Positions 1-5,558 of a stretch of 10,425 nt of DNA are shown here, in pieces. This stretch comes from Candidatus Heimdallarchaeota archaeon (GTDB taxonomy: Archaea > Asgardarchaeota > Heimdallarchaeia > Heimdallarchaeales > Heimdallarchaeaceae). Below the pieces are notes generated by a model. That model searched no databases. It worked only from the letters and a program-made list of their open reading frames with translations, and had not been told where the DNA came from. The stretch is from the NCBI GenBank assembly GCA_023135215.1, contig JAGLTP010000011.1, forward strand, positions 1-10,425, in the 5' to 3' direction. Within the stretch, counting starts at the first letter, position 1; each line of letters starts with the position of its first letter. A program made the position numbers and the translations under genes.

Positions 1-38
1 TTGCAATTATATTAATAGAAATAAAAAAGGAGATAGTT

Positions 39-452
39 ATGTCAGAACAGGACATCAAACCCATTAGAGCAGGACAAATCAAAGAGGGTTTTCACATTAT
101 CCATAACGATGAAGTTTACCTTGTTCGTGGAATTGAGAAATCAAAATCTGGAAAACATGGACACACAAAATGTAGAATCAAGATTGAAAACATCTTTACA
201 GGAAGCAAAACAGAGATTTCTATTCCTGGTGATTTGAAATTGCAATCACCAATTATCGATAAGAGAAACGCTCAAGTTATCTCTTTAGGTGGGGATAGTG
301 TTCAATTAATGGATCTTGAAACATACGATACCTTCGAATCAGCGCTCCCACCAGAGGAAGATTTGAAAAGTCTAATTCAGGAGGGTGCTGAAGTTGAATA
401 TTGGAACGTAATAGGTAAAAGAAAAATCATGCGAGTTAAAAGTTCGGGATGA
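39..452 (+). CDS. eif5a: Translation factor aIF5A (hypusine-containing)
   Basis: This 137-residue protein is archaeal translation factor 5A, the orthologue of eIF5A and bacterial EF-P. It binds the ribosomal E site and helps peptide-bond formation at difficult sequences and at termination. The N-terminal SH3-like half (about residues 1-70) carries the loop KSGKHGHTK; Lys39 is the residue expected to be converted to hypusine or deoxyhypusine by deoxyhypusine synthase, which is not in this window. The C-terminal half (about 71-137) is the OB-fold domain. Length and motif are normal for the archaeal family. The ATG at 39 is supported by an AAGGAGAT Shine-Dalgarno site at 27-34. It is followed by a T-run and then by a tRNA gene with its own promoter-like sequence, so it probably ends its transcription unit. 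Family assignment is very secure. Confidence 0.97.
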   Translation: MSEQDIKPIRAGQIKEGFHIIHNDEVYLVRGIEKSKSGKHGHTKCRIKIENIFTGSKTEISIPGDLKLQSPIIDKRNAQVISLGGDSVQLMDLETYDTFESALPPEEDLKSLIQEGAEVEYWNVIGKRKIMRVKSSG

Positions 453-470
453 TTCTATAGATTCTCCCAA

Positions 471-476
471 TTTTTT
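471..476 (+). terminator. Possible T-run terminator after aIF5A
   Basis: A run of six T lies 19 bases after the aIF5A stop codon. Archaeal RNA polymerase often terminates at such U-tracts without a hairpin. There is no strong stem beside it, so this is an inference from position and base run only. Confidence 0.3.
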
Positions 477-521
477 CCTTCGTTTGTAACTATATATTGA
501 ATTTGTTTTAACTAAACAAAG

Positions 522-530
522 TTTAAAAAA
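522..530 (+). promoter_or_regulatory. Probable TATA box of the tRNA-Ala gene
   Basis: TTTAAAAAA is centred about 35 bases before the first base of the mature tRNA, which would place transcription start near 552 and give a short 5' leader for RNase P to remove. A second TATA-like stretch (TATATATT, near 491-498) lies further upstream and is an alternative. Confidence 0.4.
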
Positions 531-560
531 CTCTTTACTGATTGAGTTTTAGCTTAATCT

Positions 561-637
561 GGGCCGATAGATCAGCCTGGTAGATCGCTTCGTTCGCAAC
601 GAAGTGGCCCCGGGTTCAAATCCCGGTCGGTCCACCA
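561..637 (+). tRNA. tRNA-Ala, anticodon CGC, CCA encoded
   Basis: All arms of a cloverleaf can be paired by eye. The acceptor stem is 561-567 with 627-633, including the G3:U70 wobble pair (563 with 631), the hallmark identity element of alanine tRNA. The D stem is 570-573 with 583-586 and its loop contains GG. The anticodon stem is 588-592 with 600-604, and the loop TTCGCAA places the anticodon CGC at 595-597, reading GCG codons. The variable region is 605-609. The T stem is 610-614 with 622-626, loop TTCAAAT. The discriminator is A634 and CCA is encoded at 635-637. No intron is needed. A further CCA follows at 638-640, which is unusual. G3:U70 together with anticodon CGC makes the alanine identity firm. 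Confidence 0.97.
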
Positions 638-644
638 CCAATAC

Positions 645-651
645 TTTTTTT
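645..651 (+). terminator. T-run terminator of tRNA-Ala
   Basis: Seven consecutive T begin four bases after the second CCA. This is a typical position and composition for an archaeal tRNA terminator. Confidence 0.5.
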
Positions 652-689
652 GTTGACAAATCAGCACCATTTTTTGGAGAAAAAGCAGA

Positions 690-714
690 TAAAATCGTTT
701 TTGTCGCGATTTTA
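690..714 (+). repeat. 8-bp perfect inverted repeat upstream of the HD gene
   Basis: TAAAATCG (690-697) and CGATTTTA (707-714) are exact inverted copies separated by nine bases. They lie directly upstream of the BRE/TATA element of the HD phosphohydrolase gene. This spacing suits a dimeric regulator's operator or upstream activating site. It could instead be a hairpin in read-through RNA from the tRNA gene. Confidence 0.5.
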
Positions 715-721
715 GTTAAAA

Positions 722-739
722 GCGGAAAGATTAAATAAT
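722..739 (+). promoter_or_regulatory. BRE plus TATA promoter of the HD phosphohydrolase gene
   Basis: The purine-rich GCGGAAAGA (722-730), which resembles an archaeal TFB recognition element, is followed at once by the TATA-like TTAAATAAT (731-739). Expected initiation is near 760, giving a leader of about 20 bases that includes GAGG at 769-772 before the ATG. Confidence 0.55.
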
Positions 740-779
740 TATAATATTAAATAAACATACATAATAGCGAGGATTCATT

Positions 780-2156
780 ATGAGAGACGTTCTAAACTTT
801 GTTCGTACAATTCGTGATCCAATCTATGATGAAATACGCATGACAGAGCTGGAAAATAGAATTATTGATTCACCTATTTTCCAAAGATTACGATGGATTA
901 GTCAATTATCTGGTGTTAGACAAGTCTATCCGTCAGCAACACATTCTAGATTTACTCACAGCGTTGGTGTTATGTATTTAGCAGGAAAATATGCTGAAGA
1001 AGTTTTTAGGAAAGACGATGATGCAGTTGAAAAAACTCAATTAGCTCGTTTAGCAGGTCTTTTACATGATATTGGTCACGGACCCTTCAGTCACACATAT
1101 GATGATGTAGTCTTTAAACGCGTTTATCCTGATGCACCACATGGACATGATGTACATAGAGATAAAATGATTAAATCAGATGTTTTACGTCCCACAATAG
1201 AGGAATTCACTAAACCACAAACATTAATGGATATTTGGGGAGGCAAAGACTATCTCCTACACCCTTTAATTCAAGGAGCATTAGGAGCAGATAGATTAGA
1301 TTTTATGTTAAGAGATTCTTTCTTTGCAGGAACATTACATTTTGGAATTATAGCAGTTAATAGAATCATTAACAACACCACAATACAGAAACATCTTGAT
1401 AAAGATGCCATCCATTATAATTGGAAGTGTTTAGATGATATTTACTCATCACTTATTGGTCGTTTCTTTGAGTATAAGAATGTGTATTTCCACAAAACAT
1501 CGCGTGCAGCTGATATCACAATACACGAAATGTTAAGAGAAGCTTGTGAGCCGTTGAATCTAATAGAACGCACTCATGACCTTGCTGAATATACTTATCT
1601 AAATGAGTACACATTGGTTGGAGAGATATTTTCAAGTAAATCAGAAGAACTTGCAAAAGCAAGATCATTAGTTAAGGATTTGTTTAACAGACGATTATAC
1701 AAATCTGTATTTGAAAAGATAATTGATGAATCTACTGCTGAAAATCTAGGCATAACGGTTGAAGGATTATGTAAATTGACTGCTGAAGAGTCTTTCATCA
1801 AGAGGATTGAACAATATTGTAATGAAAACAGCATAGTTCTAGAGAACAAGATGAAGATTGATTCAACTTATAAGTTATCAACAATCAATGAGCAAGAATT
1901 TCAAGCATCTAATATCTATATTTATGATCCCTATAATCGTATTAGGTCTGGAACAAATTCTTTCACGTTAAATGAAGCATTAAACACTACAACCTATATA
2001 ACCACTTTTTCTGGTCCAAAAGCTTATCGTTCATTATTTACACTTGTTAGAGTTTATGCTCATCCAGAAGAGGTGGGTACAATTAAGAAAATTTGGGACG
2101 AAATCAGACCTAAAATAGATGACAAAGAACCCGATGTGTCAGTAACATCATATTAG
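780..2156 (+). CDS. HD-domain phosphohydrolase, SAMHD1/dNTPase-like (COG1078 type)
   Basis: This 458-residue protein belongs to the HD superfamily branch that includes SAMHD1 and bacterial dNTP triphosphohydrolases. The metal-binding HD signature is complete: His60 in THSRFTHS, His96-Asp97 in LLHDIGHGPFSH, and Asp171 in LGADRLDFMLRDS. His100 and His105 are the further conserved histidines of the motif. The N-terminus RDPIYDEIRMTELE and the segment SPIFQRLRWISQL are also typical. After the HD core (about 25-200) comes a helical middle and an alpha/beta C-terminal part like that of SAMHD1. Known relatives hydrolyse dNTPs to the nucleoside and triphosphate, and some act in antiviral or nucleotide-pool control; the exact substrate here is inferred only. 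The gene stands alone behind its own promoter. It meets a minus-strand gene tail to tail with a four-base gap. The ATG at 780 has only a weak GAGG upstream. Confidence 0.9.
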   Translation: MRDVLNFVRTIRDPIYDEIRMTELENRIIDSPIFQRLRWISQLSGVRQVYPSATHSRFTHSVGVMYLAGKYAEEVFRKDDDAVEKTQLARLAGLLHDIGHGPFSHTYDDVVFKRVYPDAPHGHDVHRDKMIKSDVLRPTIEEFTKPQTLMDIWGGKDYLLHPLIQGALGADRLDFMLRDSFFAGTLHFGIIAVNRIINNTTIQKHLDKDAIHYNWKCLDDIYSSLIGRFFEYKNVYFHKTSRAADITIHEMLREACEPLNLIERTHDLAEYTYLNEYTLVGEIFSSKSEELAKARSLVKDLFNRRLYKSVFEKIIDESTAENLGITVEGLCKLTAEESFIKRIEQYCNENSIVLENKMKIDSTYKLSTINEQEFQASNIYIYDPYNRIRSGTNSFTLNEALNTTTYITTFSGPKAYRSLFTLVRVYAHPEEVGTIKKIWDEIRPKIDDKEPDVSVTSY

Positions 2157-2160
2157 AACT

Positions 2161-2571
2161 TTAACCAACGACACCCATGCTGCCTGATTTAAAAACTCTG
2201 TTTGCTTCTTTAACTATTTGAATTCCAGTCTCATAATCAGCCAAGAACGTATCCAGATTAATTTTTGCTTTTTCTAAATCTTCAGCAGGGATTCCTATAT
2301 CATCGGTTGTGATTTTATATAAACCATCACCAGAAAAAGTTACTATTCTACTTTTGCAGAGGTTCTGTAGGAAACAGGAGATGGTTTCCGAAATTACAGA
2401 ATAACCGTTATGATACCAATCAGGGATTTCTAAATCCTCTTCCTTGGAGAGAACAAGAAAAATCCCACTATGGATAATTTCCTCGTGTTTTGGTAAATAT
2501 TTCCTAACAACGCTTGCAATGTAAGATTTTATTTTGGATTCTTTTTCCCCCATAGCTATCTGTTTTTTCAC
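2161..2571 (-). CDS. Hypothetical protein, unrecognised, 136 aa
   Basis: I do not recognise this protein. It is predicted soluble, with no signal peptide or membrane segment. A basic N-terminus (KIKSYIASVVRKYLPKHEE) is followed by mixed helices and strands and a C-terminal helix (about 97-127). The first possible start is a GTG at 2571; an ATG seven codons in (2553, 130 residues) is an alternative. Neither has a clear Shine-Dalgarno site, so a very short leader is possible. The open frame is long for such AT-rich DNA and its composition looks coding, but without a known family it could be lineage-specific. It ends four bases from the stop codon of the HD gene on the other strand. It lies downstream of another unknown gene on the same strand, separated by 138 bases, so co-transcription is uncertain. 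Confidence 0.7.
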   Translation of the reverse strand: MKKQIAMGEKESKIKSYIASVVRKYLPKHEEIIHSGIFLVLSKEEDLEIPDWYHNGYSVISETISCFLQNLCKSRIVTFSGDGLYKITTDDIGIPAEDLEKAKINLDTFLADYETGIQIVKEANRVFKSGSMGVVG

Positions 2572-2709
2572 ATTACTGAAAAGCTTCTGTAATACGGAAA
2601 CATAGTTTTGAATTTTTCAAATAAAAATCGAAACTAATAACAAATGTAAGAGTCTCATAGAAGAATCTCTAAATAAATTACTTTTATTTCAATAAAACTT
2701 AAAATACTT
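2572..2709. other. AT-rich intergenic region between two minus-strand genes
   Basis: This gap separates two genes of unknown function that point the same way. It holds several TATA-like stretches on the minus strand (for example around 2609-2626) that could drive the 136-residue gene. It also holds an all-A/T inverted repeat (AAATAAA at 2671-2677, TTTATTT at 2683-2689). Neither stands out from base composition, and no RNA gene is seen. Confidence 0.4.
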
Positions 2710-4110
2710 TTAAGCAAGGATTGTGCTATAAATTTTAGCTTTTAAAGCGTCATTCAAAAGAACATCATTTAATGTTAGATGGAGGATGTTGAATTCATGT
2801 AGCACATTTTTTGACCCTTCTTCTATAACATCAGCAACAACTATACATAAAAAATCATTTCTCAATCCTGCTATAGAGCTTAGAATATCAACTATTTCAT
2901 AAGCATTTGTTTGATTTAATATGTCCTGATAGAATTTAACAAAAATATAAAATGATTCCTTACGTAACACTAAGTCAAATGAATCTTCGAAAATTACTGT
3001 TTCCTTAAAATCAAATTCTTTAAAGATCTTATTGATTCTTACTTTAAGATATTCTGCATCAAAGGTTGTATTAACAGTTCTTGGAAGGGGAACTGTAAGA
3101 TCATCTAATGTACTAGGAGCTGGAATTTTCTCTATTTTCTCATTTTTTCTCGGATTGATTGTAGAGGATTCCTCAGTCATTCTATTATCAGATATTTCAA
3201 CTTCAACGTTCAATTCCTTTACTGACGGAAGGGGTTTAAACAAGGAAATACTTGTTAAGCTAGGTTTTTTTGGTGGTTTTTGCAGATGGGTATTAAAAGA
3301 TATATCGTTTGATTTTCTTTTTATACTATCTTCTATTTTGGTCTTTCTTGTTCTTAATAGCTGGTCAATATCAATTGTATCTAAGAATAAGCCCTCATGC
3401 TTTATCCAAGGAACATAAAAGCGAAAATTAACTTCGTGTCTTGCAATAGCCTTTTTTGAGATTGAGGTAAGCTTACAATTTAATTTTGTTGAATTGGTTT
3501 TAAGATATCGGAGGAATTGCTTTCTTTTCTTTATAACACCATTAAAATTATTGGATTTAGATATTAGCATCATCCCCCACTTTGGTAATATTTCACCGCC
3601 TTTACGGTATGAAGGAATGTGTGAAAGAACAATTGAGAAGATTTCTGCTTGTAGCAAGTCTATAATAAAATTTGTTATTTTTTTCTTTAAACTCTGGGCT
3701 CCAGAATCAATAGAGGAAAGCATACAAACAAAAGAGAACAGAGTATCATTATCAGCAAGTTTCAATTTAAGAACTAAATCCTCTTGATCTATTTTCTTAA
3801 TTCTAGGAATGAATATTGAATTTGCGTTTGTTAAATCCTGAAGAGAGTAGGTTTTTTTCAAATGGTGTACTAATTCTTTCCTTCTTTCTATATCCGCTTC
3901 TTTAGTAAAAAAGTTGTAGAGGATAAGATACTGTTTATCGTTATCGAATTTAATGGAAAAAGAAACATTTCTTGAACATAGCTCATTTAGTAAGCTTGAT
4001 ACTCTTATATTATCACTATTTTTGATTTCCAGTACCTCTATACTTACTTTGCTATCTTGTTGCCTCCATTCTAAAGGAATAATAAAATCCTTAGTGTTTT
4101 TTCTTATCAT
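2710..4110 (-). CDS. Unknown protein with C-terminal degenerate nuclease-like domain
   Basis: This 466-residue protein has three visible parts. Residues 1 to about 255 form a mixed alpha/beta region (beginning MIRKNTKDF) that I cannot assign. Residues about 256-348 are a linker rich in Lys, Ser, Pro and Glu, probably disordered. Residues about 352-456 alternate strands and helices in a pattern like restriction-endonuclease-fold domains and the N-terminal domain of an archaeal HTH regulator family (COG1395). They include a strand with FDLVLR (Asp379) followed by one with IFVKF (Lys392), then a helix and a strand LCIVVAD. The usual acidic residue before the lysine is Val, so nuclease activity is doubtful and a binding role is more likely. 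There is no Walker A motif, membrane segment or signal peptide. The start is ATG 4110, with a modest AGGAT site and a TATA box further upstream. The coding call is firm; the domain reading is inference. Confidence 0.8.
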   Translation of the reverse strand: MIRKNTKDFIIPLEWRQQDSKVSIEVLEIKNSDNIRVSSLLNELCSRNVSFSIKFDNDKQYLILYNFFTKEADIERRKELVHHLKKTYSLQDLTNANSIFIPRIKKIDQEDLVLKLKLADNDTLFSFVCMLSSIDSGAQSLKKKITNFIIDLLQAEIFSIVLSHIPSYRKGGEILPKWGMMLISKSNNFNGVIKKRKQFLRYLKTNSTKLNCKLTSISKKAIARHEVNFRFYVPWIKHEGLFLDTIDIDQLLRTRKTKIEDSIKRKSNDISFNTHLQKPPKKPSLTSISLFKPLPSVKELNVEVEISDNRMTEESSTINPRKNEKIEKIPAPSTLDDLTVPLPRTVNTTFDAEYLKVRINKIFKEFDFKETVIFEDSFDLVLRKESFYIFVKFYQDILNQTNAYEIVDILSSIAGLRNDFLCIVVADVIEEGSKNVLHEFNILHLTLNDVLLNDALKAKIYSTILA

Positions 4111-4176
4111 GAAAATCCTACAACCTTTTTGTTTTTACATGTAAACTTTCAATCTTATTCTTCTAAGTATAATAGA

Positions 4177-4185
4177 TTATTTAAA
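4177..4185 (-). promoter_or_regulatory. TATA box for the 466-aa minus-strand gene
   Basis: Read on the minus strand this is TTTAAATAA, about 70 bases before the ATG at 4110. Expected initiation near 4155 would give a leader of about 45 bases. Confidence 0.45.
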
Positions 4186-4271
4186 CACAGAGAAATCTAA
4201 AATACAATAGTCTAGAATGGTTTCTGTTTAATTTAGTGTATTCTGTAAACTGTAAGTTAGTAGGCGATATT

Positions 4272-4280
4272 CTTATAAAT
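4272..4280 (+). promoter_or_regulatory. Strong TATA box of the trpS-nog1 unit
   Basis: CTTATAAAT closely matches the archaeal TATA consensus. Using the usual spacing of about 24-27 bases from the box centre, transcription should begin at about 4300-4304. That is about 125 bases before the trpS start codon, and at or very near an upstream ATG. Confidence 0.65.
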
Positions 4281-4299
4281 CGTTTTTTCCAGAAAAGCA

Positions 4300-4338
4300 A
4301 TGAGAGTGATCAATTGGACTGGAATTAACCAGCTATGA
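4300..4338 (+). CDS. Possible 12-codon leader peptide with one Trp codon
   Basis: An ATG at the predicted transcription start opens a frame of 12 codons (MRVINWTGINQL) ending in TGA at 4336-4338. The sixth codon is TGG (4315-4317), which lies at the 5' arm of the main leader stem. There is no Shine-Dalgarno site, so it would have to be translated as a leaderless ORF, which is common in archaea. A single Trp codon in a short ORF is not rare by chance. This is a hypothesis, not a secure gene. Confidence 0.25.
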   Translation: MRVINWTGINQL

Positions 4339-4376
4339 TTTTTACCCTAACAACAATGAAGTAGGGTACAGTCCAA
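4314..4376 (+). promoter_or_regulatory. Structured 5' leader of trpS, composite stem-loop
   Basis: Two exact stems stack on each other. TTGGACTG (4314-4321) pairs with CAGTCCAA (4369-4376) over 8 bp. TACCCTA (4343-4349) pairs with TAGGGTA (4362-4368) over 7 bp around a 12-base loop. The 3' arms abut without a gap, and the 5' arms are separated by a 21-base bulge. An alternative hairpin, CTGG (4319-4322) with CCAG (4329-4332), competes with the 8-bp stem. The element lies between the TATA box and the trpS start and fits no RNA family I know. A cis-regulatory role for TrpRS is inferred from position; a separate small RNA cannot be excluded. Confidence 0.55.
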
Positions 4377-4427
4377 ATCCTCATACTCTGAAGTTTCTTT
4401 ATGTTTCCTTTGAAAAAGGTGGTTTGT

Positions 4428-5558
4428 ATGAATATAGAAAATGAAATCCAAGATATTGAGAAAAGAACAGATTATGATCGAATTCTTGAGGAGTTTGGGA
4501 TTTCCAAAATAGATAAAATATTACCAAAAATAGGAAAAGAGCATATATTCTTTAGAAGAGGAGTGGTTTTTGCTCATAGAGATTTTAACAAGATAGTTGA
4601 TAGAGTAGAACAAAATAAAAAATTTGCAATAATTAGTGGACGTGGTCCATCTAGTGATCTACACTACGGTCACTTTATTCTGTTTGAGTTAATCCGTTTC
4701 ATCCAAGAAAAATACAAATGTGATTTTTTTCTACCACTTTCGGATGACGAAAAATATGTTTTTCGAAAAGTTGAAAGTATAAATGAAACATACAAATTAT
4801 CATTAAAAAACGCAGTAGATATTTTTGCTCTTGGATTCAAACCAGATAATGTTCATGCATACATCTCAAGCATAACACCACGAATTCAGTATTTAGCTCT
4901 AAGTTTTTCAGTGAATCAAACATATAATGCAATTAAAGCAGCACTAGGACTAACTGGTGAAGAAAATGCAGGTACAGTTTTTTATTCTTGTATTCAAGCT
5001 GCACACATTCTTCATCCTACAACGGACCACAATCTACCTGTTGTAGTTCCTGTAGGGCTCGATCAGGATGTATTTATCAGGTTAACAAGGGATATTGCTA
5101 GAAAAAGAAAAATAACTTCTCCAACATCTCTTTATATTAAATTTTTAAAAGGATTAACAGGAAAACCAATGTCTTCTTCTGTTCCTGAAAGTTGTGTTTT
5201 CTTAAGTGATGACGTAAAAATGATAAAGAGAAAAATTACGAATGCCTTTACTGGTGGTAGATCTTCAGTAAAAGAACAACAAAAATTAGGTGCGAATCCA
5301 GACGTTTGCACTATTTATGATTGGTTTGAGAAGTACTTCGTGAAAGATGATAAGGAAATGAGTGAAATACGTAAAGGATGCAAAGACGGTGAATTAATTT
5401 GTGGTTTAGACTGTAAACCACGACTAATAGAAATGATATTAAACCACCAAGAACAACATAGCAACAGAAAGAAAGAGGTTATTAAGAATCTAGAAAAATA
5501 CTTTGATCACGAAATTGATTTATCAGTTCTAGATAAAGAGGAGGATTCTTTTGAATAA
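4428..5558 (+). CDS. trpS: Tryptophanyl-tRNA synthetase, archaeal/eukaryotic type
   Basis: This class I synthetase charges tRNA(Trp) with tryptophan in the cytosol. Numbering is from the ATG at 4428 (376 residues). The Rossmann-fold signature GRGPSSDLHYGH is at 71-82, with HYGH as the HIGH motif. LSDDEKY and NQTYNAIKAALGL are typical of archaeal TrpRS, as are VGLDQDVFIRLTRDIA and the C-terminal CKDGELICG segment. The KMSKS loop reads KPMSSS (246-251), with proline where the first lysine usually stands. An in-frame ATG at 4401 would add nine residues. I prefer 4428 because GGTGGT (4418-4423) sits just before it as a Shine-Dalgarno site and nothing supports 4401. The gene is preceded by a long structured leader and overlaps nog1 by eight bases, so the two are probably co-transcribed and translationally coupled. 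Confidence 0.95.
   Translation: MNIENEIQDIEKRTDYDRILEEFGISKIDKILPKIGKEHIFFRRGVVFAHRDFNKIVDRVEQNKKFAIISGRGPSSDLHYGHFILFELIRFIQEKYKCDFFLPLSDDEKYVFRKVESINETYKLSLKNAVDIFALGFKPDNVHAYISSITPRIQYLALSFSVNQTYNAIKAALGLTGEENAGTVFYSCIQAAHILHPTTDHNLPVVVPVGLDQDVFIRLTRDIARKRKITSPTSLYIKFLKGLTGKPMSSSVPESCVFLSDDVKMIKRKITNAFTGGRSSVKEQQKLGANPDVCTIYDWFEKYFVKDDKEMSEIRKGCKDGELICGLDCKPRLIEMILNHQEQHSNRKKEVIKNLEKYFDHEIDLSVLDKEEDSFE

Noticed and set aside
2568..2603. Short minus-strand upstream ORF (11 residues) whose stop overlaps the GTG of the 136-aa gene
   Set aside because: It has no ribosome-binding site and its length is easily reached by chance. The overlap is only suggestive.
2671..2689. Inverted repeat AAATAAA/TTTATTT as a terminator or operator
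   Set aside because: It is all A/T in an A/T-rich gap and would form a very weak hairpin; expected by chance.
3032..3787. Open frames on the plus strand inside the 466-aa minus-strand gene
   Set aside because: They are low-complexity, hydrophobic translations with no ribosome-binding sites, antisense to a longer frame with coding-like composition.
4300..4390. The trpS leader as a C/D box RNA, H/ACA RNA or degenerate tRNA
   Set aside because: There is no proper C box (only distant matches such as GTGATCA), no paired D'/C' boxes, and no kink-turn before the ACA at 4368-4370. The hairpin beside the closing stem has a 7-bp stem and a 12-base loop, unlike a T arm.
4401..4427. ATG at 4401 as the trpS start
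   Set aside because: It has no ribosome-binding site, and the added nine residues do not look like a TrpRS N-terminus. ATG 4428 has GGTGGT directly upstream.
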